From the NCBI GenBank assembly GCA_016845105.1, contig JAERTF010000168.1, positions 1 to 64,000 of the forward strand: 64,000 bases of DNA, in the 5' to 3' direction. Positions 26,765 to 34,931 of the stretch are shown here, piece by piece. The notes under the pieces were generated by a model. That model was not told the origin of the DNA. It made no database searches and was given only the letters and a program-made list of their open reading frames with translations. The position numbers and the translations under genes were made by a program. This DNA is from Bacteroidota bacterium. Its GTDB lineage: Bacteria; Bacteroidota; Bacteroidia; Bacteroidales; F082. Each line of letters begins with the position of its first letter. Positions within the stretch are counted from its first letter, which is position 1.

Positions 26765-28069
26765 TTAATCTTTGGTTTCCATAACAATAGCATCGGCCAC
26801 AATTTCGCCCAATGTCATTATTTTAATACCTAGTTTAAACGTAACATTCAATTGAGTTAGCTGATCAACGCAATTATGACAAGGTGTTGCCACAATTTTA
26901 GCGCCAGTTGCCCTTATTTGCTCAGCTTTTATTTCACCAATGGCCATTCTACGATCATTATATTCACTCATGGCCAGTTGACCACCACCACCGCCACAGC
27001 ATAAGTTGTCGATACCATGTGGAGTCATTTCAACAAAATCACTCACACATTTATTCAGAATATACCGCTGCTCATGCCAAATACCTCCACTTCTTGCCAA
27101 ATTACATGGATCGTGAAGCGTTACCTTATCTGGGATCTTATTTGGATCAACTTTTACCTTACCTTCTTTAAGATAAGATGCAAGTAATTCAACCGAAGTG
27201 GTTACATCAAATGGATACTCCTTTTTAATGTAATTTGGTCCTTCCCACCTAAAAGCTCGTGATCCATGGCCACATTCAGCAAGAACAATCTTTTTTGCAT
27301 CAAGATTTTCTGCCTCATCGTAAAGCCTCTGGGTAATAATGGCTGCTTCATTATAATTACCCGAATAATATGCATAATTAGTTACATCATACATCTTAGT
27401 TGAAATGGTCCAACTCTCTCCTGTAACATAAAATACCTTTGCCATTGCAGAAATTGAAAGTGGGAAAAACTTTGGTTCCCTTGGATTAAGAGTATACAGT
27501 ATGTCTTTACCTTTTTGGTCAAGGTAAATTTTAGCGTTGTCATCGTCAACCTCATATTGAAGATCCTCTTCGAGCCATTCTAGTGTTTCAACAAAATCAG
27601 TTTCAGGTATTGACATATTATTACCAGTCTCCAAAGCTGAATCAATGGTTGATTGCAACGTTTCGGGAACCATTCCCATATTTGAGAGCATTTCTCTTCC
27701 CTTTTTAATAACATAAGTAATATCAACGCCTATTGAACAATGGGATACACATCTTGCACACATAGTACAAGCACCAAACAAAAGATCTACCATTTCATTT
27801 GTTGTATCTTCATTTAAGGTTCTGGCTCCAACAATTTTTGAAAATGCTTTTCCTCCGAAGGTGTTATACTTTCTATAAATGGATGCCACTAAGTCAACCT
27901 TTGTTGCTGGTATAAACTTTGCTTCTGGGTTGGCAAGATAATATGTACAACTATCGGCACATAACCCACAGTGAACACAGCTATTTAGATGAGTAAGTAA
28001 CTTCCCATCATTCAGAGTATCCAGAACTTCCAGTCCTTTATCGATTGTTTCTTTTGTTAGGTTTTCCAT
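26765..28069 (-). CDS. DsrK/HdrD-like iron-sulfur reductase subunit
   Basis: A 434-residue protein related to DsrK and heterodisulfide reductase HdrD. Two [4Fe-4S] ferredoxin-type motifs, Cys31-x2-Cys34-x2-Cys37-x3-Cys41 and Cys101-x2-Cys104-x2-Cys107-x3-Cys111, precede two CCG-type regions: HDPCNLARSGG with DNLCCGGGGGQ, and VATPCHNC. Such CCG domains bind the special cluster that reduces disulfides. The start at 28069 (MENLTKETID) is preferred over an upstream in-frame ATG that would overlap the membrane subunit. It lies seven bases after that subunit and should take electrons from it. The disulfide target is presumably DsrC. Confidence 0.87.
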   Translation of the reverse strand: MENLTKETIDKGLEVLDTLNDGKLLTHLNSCVHCGLCADSCTYYLANPEAKFIPATKVDLVASIYRKYNTFGGKAFSKIVGARTLNEDTTNEMVDLLFGACTMCARCVSHCSIGVDITYVIKKGREMLSNMGMVPETLQSTIDSALETGNNMSIPETDFVETLEWLEEDLQYEVDDDNAKIYLDQKGKDILYTLNPREPKFFPLSISAMAKVFYVTGESWTISTKMYDVTNYAYYSGNYNEAAIITQRLYDEAENLDAKKIVLAECGHGSRAFRWEGPNYIKKEYPFDVTTSVELLASYLKEGKVKVDPNKIPDKVTLHDPCNLARSGGIWHEQRYILNKCVSDFVEMTPHGIDNLCCGGGGGQLAMSEYNDRRMAIGEIKAEQIRATGAKIVATPCHNCVDQLTQLNVTFKLGIKIMTLGEIVADAIVMETKD

Positions 28070-28076
28070 ACTATTC

Positions 28077-28691
28077 TTATTTTGGTGGCCAAACGCCTCT
28101 CCAACCGTAAAAGAACCCAAGATGATATCGGGCTGCAAAAAAATAAACTACGTGCTTTAGTTTCCCAACTGGCAGGTATAAAAAGAAGATACTAATCAAT
28201 ATAAAATAATAGGGAAATGCTTGTGGTAAATATAATACCAAAGCAGTCATAATCTGTATAAGGGAGACCAATAAATTAGAGATGTAATCATCAGGATTTG
28301 ACAAAGATCTGAGTTGATCTTTTGATATTCTCTTGATTAAAATTCCAAATCCACTTAATCCACTAATTAAAAGTAATACTGAAATAACCAATGCAACTAT
28401 ACCGGTAGGATAGATGCCAATAAGATAAATCACAAAAAGAAACAAAGACAAGAATGTTCCAATATGATATGAAATACCTGCAATATAGGTTGGGAGATGT
28501 AAATACGCTGATTCTTTCTTCATGGGACTCATTGCGCCTGTATAAGAATATCTTACTGACTTTTCTGTGTCGCCTCGCTTTTTAGAATAATCCTTGGGCT
28601 TCCCATAATTAATAATTTTTGCGCCATGGATAAAACAGCTTATTAAGCATATTGAGGCCGATACAATGGCCAATAGTTGATACCAATTCAT
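28077..28691 (-). CDS. DsrM/HdrE/NarI-like membrane subunit
   Basis: A 204-residue integral membrane protein with about five to six helices. Histidines at 22, 65, 76, 180 and 190 lie in or near helices (CFIHGAK, YLHLPTY, SYHIGTF, LKHVVYF, RYHLGFF) and are candidate heme b ligands, as in DsrM, HdrE and NarI, which pass electrons between quinone and an iron-sulfur partner. It is shorter than typical DsrM. Position directly before the DsrK-like gene supports the assignment, which rests mainly on context and topology. Confidence 0.68.
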   Translation of the reverse strand: MNWYQLLAIVSASICLISCFIHGAKIINYGKPKDYSKKRGDTEKSVRYSYTGAMSPMKKESAYLHLPTYIAGISYHIGTFLSLFLFVIYLIGIYPTGIVALVISVLLLISGLSGFGILIKRISKDQLRSLSNPDDYISNLLVSLIQIMTALVLYLPQAFPYYFILISIFFLYLPVGKLKHVVYFFAARYHLGFFYGWRGVWPPK

Positions 28692-28706
28692 AGTAATAAG
28701 TTATTG

Positions 28707-29024
28707 TTAAACACAACCGTCAGGTTTTGGTAATCCTGCAACTCTACATGCGCCTCTTGCAGGACCCAATGGGAAGAGTTCGTATATTTCACGAAGACGA
28801 ACACCTGTTTCTTTACATATTGTGCGAATCATTGGTGCCATGCCCTTTTCTTCGTAATTGTTACGAATGATTTTAACAATTGCCCAATGTTTTTCATTCA
28901 TTTCACCAATTCCATCATGGTTAGCAATTAATTGTGCTACTTCCTCATTCCAAATTTCGGGCTGTGATAAAAACCCATCTCCATCTACTTCAAAAACTTT
29001 ACCTTCAATTTCAAGTGTTGGCAT
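28707..29024 (-). CDS. dsrC: DsrC/TusE family sulfur carrier with both redox cysteines
   Basis: A 105-residue DsrC-family protein. The flexible C-terminal arm CRVAGLPKPDGCV has Cys93 and the penultimate Cys104, the pair needed to form the DsrC disulfide or trisulfide; TusE proteins keep only the last cysteine. Other markers are ExW in PEIWNEEVAQLI and HWAIVKIIRNNY. Real DsrC proteins carry sulfur from sulfite reductase DsrAB to the membrane complex DsrMKJOP; here no dsrAB is present in the window. It lies 15 bases before the membrane subunit. Confidence 0.93.
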   Translation of the reverse strand: MPTLEIEGKVFEVDGDGFLSQPEIWNEEVAQLIANHDGIGEMNEKHWAIVKIIRNNYEEKGMAPMIRTICKETGVRLREIYELFPLGPARGACRVAGLPKPDGCV

Positions 29025-29050
29025 AATCTAGTTATTTTGGTTTATTGATT

Positions 29051-29293
29051 CTAATTGTTACCTTCGTCAAATTTGTCAATTACCTCATCAGGTGTCATTT
29101 TGCTGTTTGGCAAAACAAAATCAGGGCAAAAATTAATTGCCTTCTTTGTCAAGTACCTTGTACAAACTGACCACGATTCTTCATTCCTATGGCAGTATTT
29201 ACTCATGTACTCCTTCTTCTTTTTTGCATTAATGCCAAGGTCATCTCTGACAACCAAATTGCATGTTGATATATTCGGACAAACCTGCTCCAT
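29051..29293 (-). CDS. Small cysteine-rich protein leading the DsrC operon
   Basis: An 80-residue soluble protein of unknown function with five cysteines (5, 11, 34, 44, 56) in the pattern VCPNISTCNLV, KYCHRNEESWSVCTRYL, INFCPDF, ending near LPNS. A similar C-x5-C ... YC...C(A/T)RY ... LPN pattern occurs as a stand-alone or terminal module in other bacterial proteins and may bind a metal or Fe-S cluster. It is the first gene of the operon, 26 bases before dsrC. A redox or sulfur-relay accessory role is inferred from position alone. Confidence 0.72.
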   Translation of the reverse strand: MEQVCPNISTCNLVVRDDLGINAKKKKEYMSKYCHRNEESWSVCTRYLTKKAINFCPDFVLPNSKMTPDEVIDKFDEGNN

Positions 29294-29332
29294 TTGCTAT
29301 TTTTCAAAAGATTGGGAAAATTATAAAAAATT

Positions 29333-29346
29333 ATGACAATTATCAT
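29333..29346. promoter_or_regulatory. Near-palindrome upstream of the DsrC operon
   Basis: ATGACAATTATCAT matches its reverse complement at 12 of 14 bases and has TGA-N6-TCA spacing, like Crp/Fnr-family sites. It lies 40 bases upstream of the first start codon. Confidence 0.35.
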
Positions 29347-29392
29347 ACATTCATCATATGTAAATCTATAGATGAGAACTTCTATTTCAGAG

Positions 29393-29408
29393 TTATCCAG
29401 CTGGATAA
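29393..29408. promoter_or_regulatory. 16-bp perfect palindrome upstream of the DsrC operon
   Basis: TTATCCAGCTGGATAA is a perfect palindrome about 100 bases upstream of the operon start. Apart from this and the site at 29333, I see nothing definite in the 627-base space 29294-29920. Confidence 0.45.
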
Positions 29409-29920
29409 TAATTATGTATAACGCACAAATTCAGCACATTAACAAATGGTATAATTACTAAAACTATTATCAAATAATATTGAACCTTTGGACAGTTTAT
29501 AATAATTCTTAATAGAAATGAAACTGTTTACAATTAACCATTGGAAATATGAAATATTGGATAAGTGCAATTTATATCAAGGTTGCTATTTTTTTCAAAT
29601 TTTGTATGAGGTTTGTCAAATTAATTAACCAAAGAGCTACTAGCATTACTAAACTAACAACTAAACCACTAAAAATTGTTGATACACAGGTTTAAAGATT
29701 TATTTGAAATTCAAAAAATCATCTTACAATTGATTGGAAGAGAAAATCATTATTAGTACTCATTACTAGATACCAACTTCTTTTAGTCTTCGGACTTAGA
29801 ACTTCATGTCAGGTATGAACAGATATAATGATACAGTAGCAAATAAACAAAACCTAAATACCGTAATAAAAGTTTAATGGAATTCAAATTTTTAATTGAT
29901 AATAAGCAATCCGGATTTAT

Positions 29921-30580
29921 CTATACTAAATCGAAAATTGAATCAAGTTCATAGAAAATTGGAGAACTATTACTATTTTCTTTTGATGAATTGATCATTG
30001 CCGATGCTACCTCAAAGCCTTCTATACCCCGGTATTTTTTTAGATATGGTATAAACTCGATTACATTAATCAATTTTGATGCAATGGAATCACCTAATCT
30101 CTTTTCCTTTCTATTACCCAAAAGTAAACTTGGTCGAAAGATTCTAATTTTCTGAAAAGGTAATCTGCAAACAGCATTATCAAGCTCACCTTTCATTCTT
30201 GTGTAGAAGAAATTGGACTTTGAGTTAGCTCCGGAAGAAGAAACCAAAAAATAATTCTTAACCTTATTTTGTGAAGCAATCTTTGCAAATTCAAATTGAT
30301 ATGTATAATCAACTAAATACTGTTTATCTTTAGTACCAGCTTGCTTAATTGTTGTACCAAGTACTGAAAACAATACATCCCCTTTAATATCTTTCTCAAA
30401 TGCTATTAGATTGCTGAAATCTATAATATACTCCCGAATTTTGTGATGTGAAACTCCAGTTGATCTTCTTACAAATACTTTAATATTATCAAAATCTGAA
30501 TCTTTAATTAACAGATCAACAAGATGTTTACCAATGAGTCCGGTTGCTCCTATTACCATTGCAGTTTTTCTTTCTTTCAT
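29921..30580 (-). CDS. NAD(P)H-binding Rossmann protein, HTATIP2-like
   Basis: A 219-residue atypical SDR/NAD(P)-binding protein with the loop VIGATGLIGKHLVDLL and VSSSGANSKSNFFYTRMKGE, the pattern of the YtfG/HTATIP2-like oxidoreductases found widely in Bacteroidota. It lies 13 bases after a MazG-type gene and probably shares its transcript. Substrate unknown. Confidence 0.82.
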   Translation of the reverse strand: MKERKTAMVIGATGLIGKHLVDLLIKDSDFDNIKVFVRRSTGVSHHKIREYIIDFSNLIAFEKDIKGDVLFSVLGTTIKQAGTKDKQYLVDYTYQFEFAKIASQNKVKNYFLVSSSGANSKSNFFYTRMKGELDNAVCRLPFQKIRIFRPSLLLGNRKEKRLGDSIASKLINVIEFIPYLKKYRGIEGFEVASAMINSSKENSNSSPIFYELDSIFDLV

Positions 30581-30593
30581 ATGGATAACTAAA

Positions 30594-30908
30594 CTATTCC
30601 CAGACTCTTTTTTTGTTTATTTCTTCCTTTTTTCTAAATGCCTCTTCCATATCTATATTATATCTATTTGCAATTGCACATACATAGATTAGGATGTCAG
30701 AGAGTTCCTCCCCAACATTATGAATATTTGAGTTTTTGTCAGTGGTGATATTTTCTGATTTTCTAACGGCTTTGAATAATTCTCCAACCTCCTCTCCAAG
30801 TAATAAACACTTTTGTATAACTGACTGGTTAGCAAAACCTCTTTCTTTCTCCAATTCAACAACATAGGACTGTAAATTAGCTAGTGTTGCGGCTGATAAA
30901 TGTGGCAT
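30594..30908 (-). CDS. MazG-type nucleotide pyrophosphohydrolase
   Basis: A 104-residue all-helical protein with the Mg-binding signature of MazG/dCTPase-like enzymes: LGEEVGELFKAVRK (ExxE) and VGEELSDILIYV (ExxD). Such small MazG proteins remove non-canonical nucleoside triphosphates. Full length for a single-domain member. Confidence 0.88.
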   Translation of the reverse strand: MPHLSAATLANLQSYVVELEKERGFANQSVIQKCLLLGEEVGELFKAVRKSENITTDKNSNIHNVGEELSDILIYVCAIANRYNIDMEEAFRKKEEINKKRVWE

Positions 30909-30969
30909 ATAATAAAAGTTTTTGTTTGTTAAAGATTAAGCCTTTTTTGCTTTATATGAATCCTCTAAT

Positions 30970-31590
30970 TTATGTATTATTTTGATATTCAAGTAATACA
31001 AAGCACTTATCAATTGTTAATTCAATTACTTCTCTGTTAATTAATTTCATATTGTTTATGACCATCGTTGTATTCAAATCAGATTCATTTACTTCATGTG
31101 ATATATTTGAAACATTTTCAAGGGATTGATACTTAGTATGAGTGACGAAAGTTGTATCCTTGGTTTGTTGAATTACAATTACAAGCGAACCTGTTTTATT
31201 CATTGATTGAATGATACTTGATAGTGCTTTTTCAACATCAACATATTCCAGAACTAACCCAACGAAAAACAGGTCAATATTAGATATACTTAACTCCTCT
31301 TCATTTAGATCAATATTATGAATAATAAGATCATCTATACGAGAATTAAACCGTTTCCAAGTTATAGTTAAGTATTCAGGGACGATGTCAATAGCATGAG
31401 TAACTTTTGTTATTTGACAATCCACATGTTCCAACCCATTACCTGTGGAGCAACCAACTAATGCAAAGCTATTTGGTTTATATTTTCTTAACGACTCTTT
31501 TAGAAGATCATTTAGAACTTGGGATTGGCCAATTTCCATCATATGGTTTTCATAATCACCTGGTGAAATATTCAGCCATGGATTTTCCAT
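30970..31590 (-). CDS. Class I SAM-dependent methyltransferase
   Basis: A 206-residue methyltransferase. Motif I is ALVGCSTGNGLEHV, an acidic residue follows in HAIDIVPEYL, and IDLFFVGLVLEYVDVEKAL matches motif IV/post-motif regions. The substrate is not identifiable. It lies between FeoAB and the MazG gene, all on the minus strand. Confidence 0.82.
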   Translation of the reverse strand: MENPWLNISPGDYENHMMEIGQSQVLNDLLKESLRKYKPNSFALVGCSTGNGLEHVDCQITKVTHAIDIVPEYLTITWKRFNSRIDDLIIHNIDLNEEELSISNIDLFFVGLVLEYVDVEKALSSIIQSMNKTGSLVIVIQQTKDTTFVTHTKYQSLENVSNISHEVNESDLNTTMVINNMKLINREVIELTIDKCFVLLEYQNNT

Positions 31591-31677
31591 TAATGCAGAG
31601 ATTAATATTTTTCGATCTATGAATAAATAATAAATCGTATTGTGTAAAAATACAAAATGGAGAGTTAACTCTGGACT

Positions 31678-34167
31678 TTAAAACCCTAATAGTGTACCTA
31701 TCTGAAATGTCAACAATGAAACCACATAGGCAAGGCCAGTTGTATACACAGTTAAAAAAAGTGACCATTTCCAGTCGCCGGATTCGTTTTTTATGGCCGC
31801 CACAACAGCAATACAAGGGAAATATATTAATATAAATAACATAAAGGAAAGAGCTACCAATGGTGTGAATACTGGTTGCCCTATTTTTGGTCCATTCTCA
31901 TATACCTGATTTCGTAATTTATTAACTAACAGCTTATTATCCTCAACGTCATCACTAGTCTGATAAAGAACTCCCAATGTGCTTATTACAATCTCCTTGG
32001 CAGCTGACCCAGCTATAAGTCCAATTCCCATCTTCCAGTCAAAACCAAGTGGAGCAATTACTGGCTCAATAAATTTACCCATTTTACCAATATATGAGTT
32101 TTCTTGCTTCTCATTTAACCTGCTAGAGTTAAGCTTATTAATAGTATTGGCTATTGTTGTATCAGAAACATCATCAATTAACTGAACATGTAAAGATTCG
32201 ATTTGACTATTGTACTTCTCATCTATATCTTTATTCAATGGGAAATATCCCAATGCCCACACAATTATGCTCGCTACTAAAATTATAGTTCCCATTTTTC
32301 TAAGATATTGTTCAGCTTTAAACCATGTTTGCTTTAGAACACTTGATAATACCGGCATACGATATGGAGGCAATTCCATAACAAATGGGACAGTTTCAAC
32401 TTTAAACAGAGTTTTCTTCATTACCCAGGCTACAATCCCCGCAAGAATAATACCTATTAAGTAAATACCAAACAGTAATGTACCCCTGAAATCTGTGAAA
32501 AACGCTGTTATTAAAAGTATATAAACAGGATACCTTGCACTGCACGACATAAAAGGAATTATCAGCATAGTAACCAACCTATCATTCTTATTCTCAATCG
32601 TTCTTGTTGCCATAATTGCTGGCACATTGCATCCAAAACCCATTAGCATTGGCACAAACGACTTACCATGCAAGCCAACTTTATGCATAAGTTTATCAAC
32701 AATAAAGGCAACTCTTGCCATATATCCCGAAGCCTCCATTATTGTTAGAAAGAAAAACAAAATAACAATGTTGGGTAAAAAGACAATAACACCTCCTACT
32801 CCACCCAATATTCCATCAATGAGCATATCCTTAATCATTCCATCAGAAAGAATATTTGATAGAGCACCACCAGTATATCCAACCAGCATCTCTATCCACT
32901 GCATCGGATAATCACCAATATAAAACGTACTCTGAAAAGTAATCCATATTGCAAACAAAAAGATAGGATAGCTTAATAGTTTGCTTGTAACGATATTATC
33001 AATTAACCTGCTGTTTGTAAGCCTATTAATAACAGGGGCTTGTGTAAATGTTTCCTTAAGAGCACCTTCTATAAAGCCATACTTTGCATCAGTAATTATT
33101 GTTTCAAGGTTTTCATTTCTTAATTTTTCAATGGCCTCTGATTCTTGTTTACTTACTTTTTTGATTAAATCAGAATTTTTACAAGCACTTATTCTATCAA
33201 TTTCTTTTTTATCCTGCTCAAGTAGTTTTATGGCCAAATAACGTGGCGCTACTTTATTGGTTAGTGACCTATTATCCTCAATACATATCAAATCCTGAAG
33301 TATCTTAATGGACTTCTCAATCCTAACACCGTAATTAATATGAATATGTCGGGTTATTGGTTCAGCATCATTGTAAACTGAAATTATAGTATCAAATAGT
33401 TTATCAACCCCTTTACCTTTCGACCCAACAGTAGGCACCATTGGGATACCAACCATACTAGATAAACTCGAATAATCAAAAACATCTCCTTTTTCAATAA
33501 ACTCATCCCACATATTCAAAGCAATTACAACTTTGATATCCATATCAATGAGTTGGGTTGTAAGATAAAGGTTCCTTTCCAGATTAGAAGTATCCAGTAC
33601 GTTCAAAACAATATCAGGAATTTCATTTACTATGTGATCTCGTACAAATAACTCTTCTGGTGTATAACTGGTAATTGAATACGTTCCTGGTAGGTCAACA
33701 ATGTTAAAAGTATATCCTCCATGAGTAAACTTTGCCTGCTTTGCATCAACGGTAATACCACCATAATTACCTACTTTTTCTCGAGAATGAGATGCAAAAT
33801 TGAATATTGTTGTTTTGCCACAATTGGGATTTCCAACAAGGGCTACATTTATTACCTTCTTTGATGGAACAATTGGAACCAAATCGAGTGATTGTTCGAT
33901 TTGGAGTACGCCATTATATTCATTTTCCTTAAGCCCATGATCATCACCTGTAATCACCTCAATTAGTGATGCTTCACTTCTTCTAAGTGAAACTTCGTAG
34001 CCCATAACATTATATTCAATGGGATCAAGGAGGGGTGCATTTTTTACAACAATAACCTGCTTACCAACCACAAAACCCATCTCGATTATGCGCTTACGAA
34101 ATGCTCCACGACCTCTTACCTTAACTATAATTGCCTTGTCACCACTTTTAAGTTCACTTAATTTCAT
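31678..34167 (-). CDS. feoB: Ferrous iron transporter FeoB with fused FeoA domain
   Basis: An 829-residue fusion. Residues 1-75 are a FeoA SH3-like domain (ELKSGDKAIIVKV and MGYEVSLRR). The G domain follows with GNPNCGKTTIFN (G1), DLPGTYSIT (G3) and ALNMWDEF (G4). The C-terminal half is the FeoB membrane domain with paired gate motifs, including FMSCSARYPVYI. It imports Fe2+ across the inner membrane, fitting a low-oxygen lifestyle. FeoA-FeoB fusion is usual in Bacteroidota. No Fur box was recognised upstream. Confidence 0.95.
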   Translation of the reverse strand: MKLSELKSGDKAIIVKVRGRGAFRKRIIEMGFVVGKQVIVVKNAPLLDPIEYNVMGYEVSLRRSEASLIEVITGDDHGLKENEYNGVLQIEQSLDLVPIVPSKKVINVALVGNPNCGKTTIFNFASHSREKVGNYGGITVDAKQAKFTHGGYTFNIVDLPGTYSITSYTPEELFVRDHIVNEIPDIVLNVLDTSNLERNLYLTTQLIDMDIKVVIALNMWDEFIEKGDVFDYSSLSSMVGIPMVPTVGSKGKGVDKLFDTIISVYNDAEPITRHIHINYGVRIEKSIKILQDLICIEDNRSLTNKVAPRYLAIKLLEQDKKEIDRISACKNSDLIKKVSKQESEAIEKLRNENLETIITDAKYGFIEGALKETFTQAPVINRLTNSRLIDNIVTSKLLSYPIFLFAIWITFQSTFYIGDYPMQWIEMLVGYTGGALSNILSDGMIKDMLIDGILGGVGGVIVFLPNIVILFFFLTIMEASGYMARVAFIVDKLMHKVGLHGKSFVPMLMGFGCNVPAIMATRTIENKNDRLVTMLIIPFMSCSARYPVYILLITAFFTDFRGTLLFGIYLIGIILAGIVAWVMKKTLFKVETVPFVMELPPYRMPVLSSVLKQTWFKAEQYLRKMGTIILVASIIVWALGYFPLNKDIDEKYNSQIESLHVQLIDDVSDTTIANTINKLNSSRLNEKQENSYIGKMGKFIEPVIAPLGFDWKMGIGLIAGSAAKEIVISTLGVLYQTSDDVEDNKLLVNKLRNQVYENGPKIGQPVFTPLVALSFMLFILIYFPCIAVVAAIKNESGDWKWSLFLTVYTTGLAYVVSLLTFQIGTLLGF

Positions 34168-34271
34168 GATACTTTGCTGTAATTAAGAAATGAAGATATT
34201 GTTGATATAAATAATTAACAAAATAAAGGTTTGTTGGTTATAATTCAGATACCCATAACTGGGTATTCTTA

Positions 34272-34811
34272 TTAGTATGGTGAATCTATTTCTTCTTCGA
34301 AATAAATTAAATGGTGAATCCTTGAAAATATATTTCCTACTCTATAACCCCAATGATTTCCTAGCAAGATACTGCATTCACTTATAGCATTCTCTCGTGC
34401 AGCTAATGTATTCTTTTGAAGTAACATAAGAAAGTCCTTCATATCTTGATATATATCAGCAATATTTTCGCTTAAGCTTGCTTTAAGGGGCTCGGTTTCA
34501 TTTATATATTGTGGATCAATTATCCAATACTCATCATCTTTCCCAAACTTATCTCTTAATTCTGTAAATACTCTTTCCCATTGTTCTTCGGTAACAAACC
34601 GCTCGTTAGCTTCTGGATGACTTGGAGATATATGAGGAAGAAGTGTTCCTTTTAAATATAACAAAGGAAGTATTCGTTGAATAAAATCAAAAATAGTTTC
34701 TTTGTCTTTCTTTTCAAGTGTTTCAAAGAAATAACAAAACTCGTTGGCTACTGTAGCCATTTCTATTATTGGTTTTGATAAAGTTATGTCATCGGTTGTT
34801 TGATCAGCCAT
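34272..34811 (-). CDS. DUF5063 domain-containing protein
   Basis: A 179-residue helical protein of a family seen across Bacteroidota, with no known activity. Landmarks are VANEFCYFFETLE, LPLLYLKGTLLPHI and WGYRVGNIFSRIHHLIYFEEE. The start at 34811 (MADQTTDD) is supported by the -7 box at 34827-34834; the longer in-frame start at 34841 would lie upstream of that promoter. Confidence 0.8.
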   Translation of the reverse strand: MADQTTDDITLSKPIIEMATVANEFCYFFETLEKKDKETIFDFIQRILPLLYLKGTLLPHISPSHPEANERFVTEEQWERVFTELRDKFGKDDEYWIIDPQYINETEPLKASLSENIADIYQDMKDFLMLLQKNTLAARENAISECSILLGNHWGYRVGNIFSRIHHLIYFEEEIDSPY

Positions 34812-34826
34812 GTAGTTTTTTTTCTG

Positions 34827-34834
34827 CAAAAGTA
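34827..34834 (-). promoter_or_regulatory. -7 box for the DUF5063 gene
   Basis: TACTTTTG on the minus strand, 15 bases before the start at 34811. It decides the start choice. Confidence 0.5.
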
Positions 34835-34867
34835 AAAACAAAAAGGGAAAGCATCTGCCTTCCCTTT
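34834..34867 (-). terminator. Terminator after the phosphosugar mutase
   Basis: Minus strand: AAAGGGAAgGC, loop AGAT, GCtTTCCCTTT, then TTGTTTTTA. It lies 65 bases after the stop and overlaps the DUF5063 promoter region. Confidence 0.8.
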
Positions 34868-34931
34868 ATCATATCATTCAAATTTATCTTATGCAACAAA
34901 CAATGCATAAGAATAAATTATCGGACTGCTC

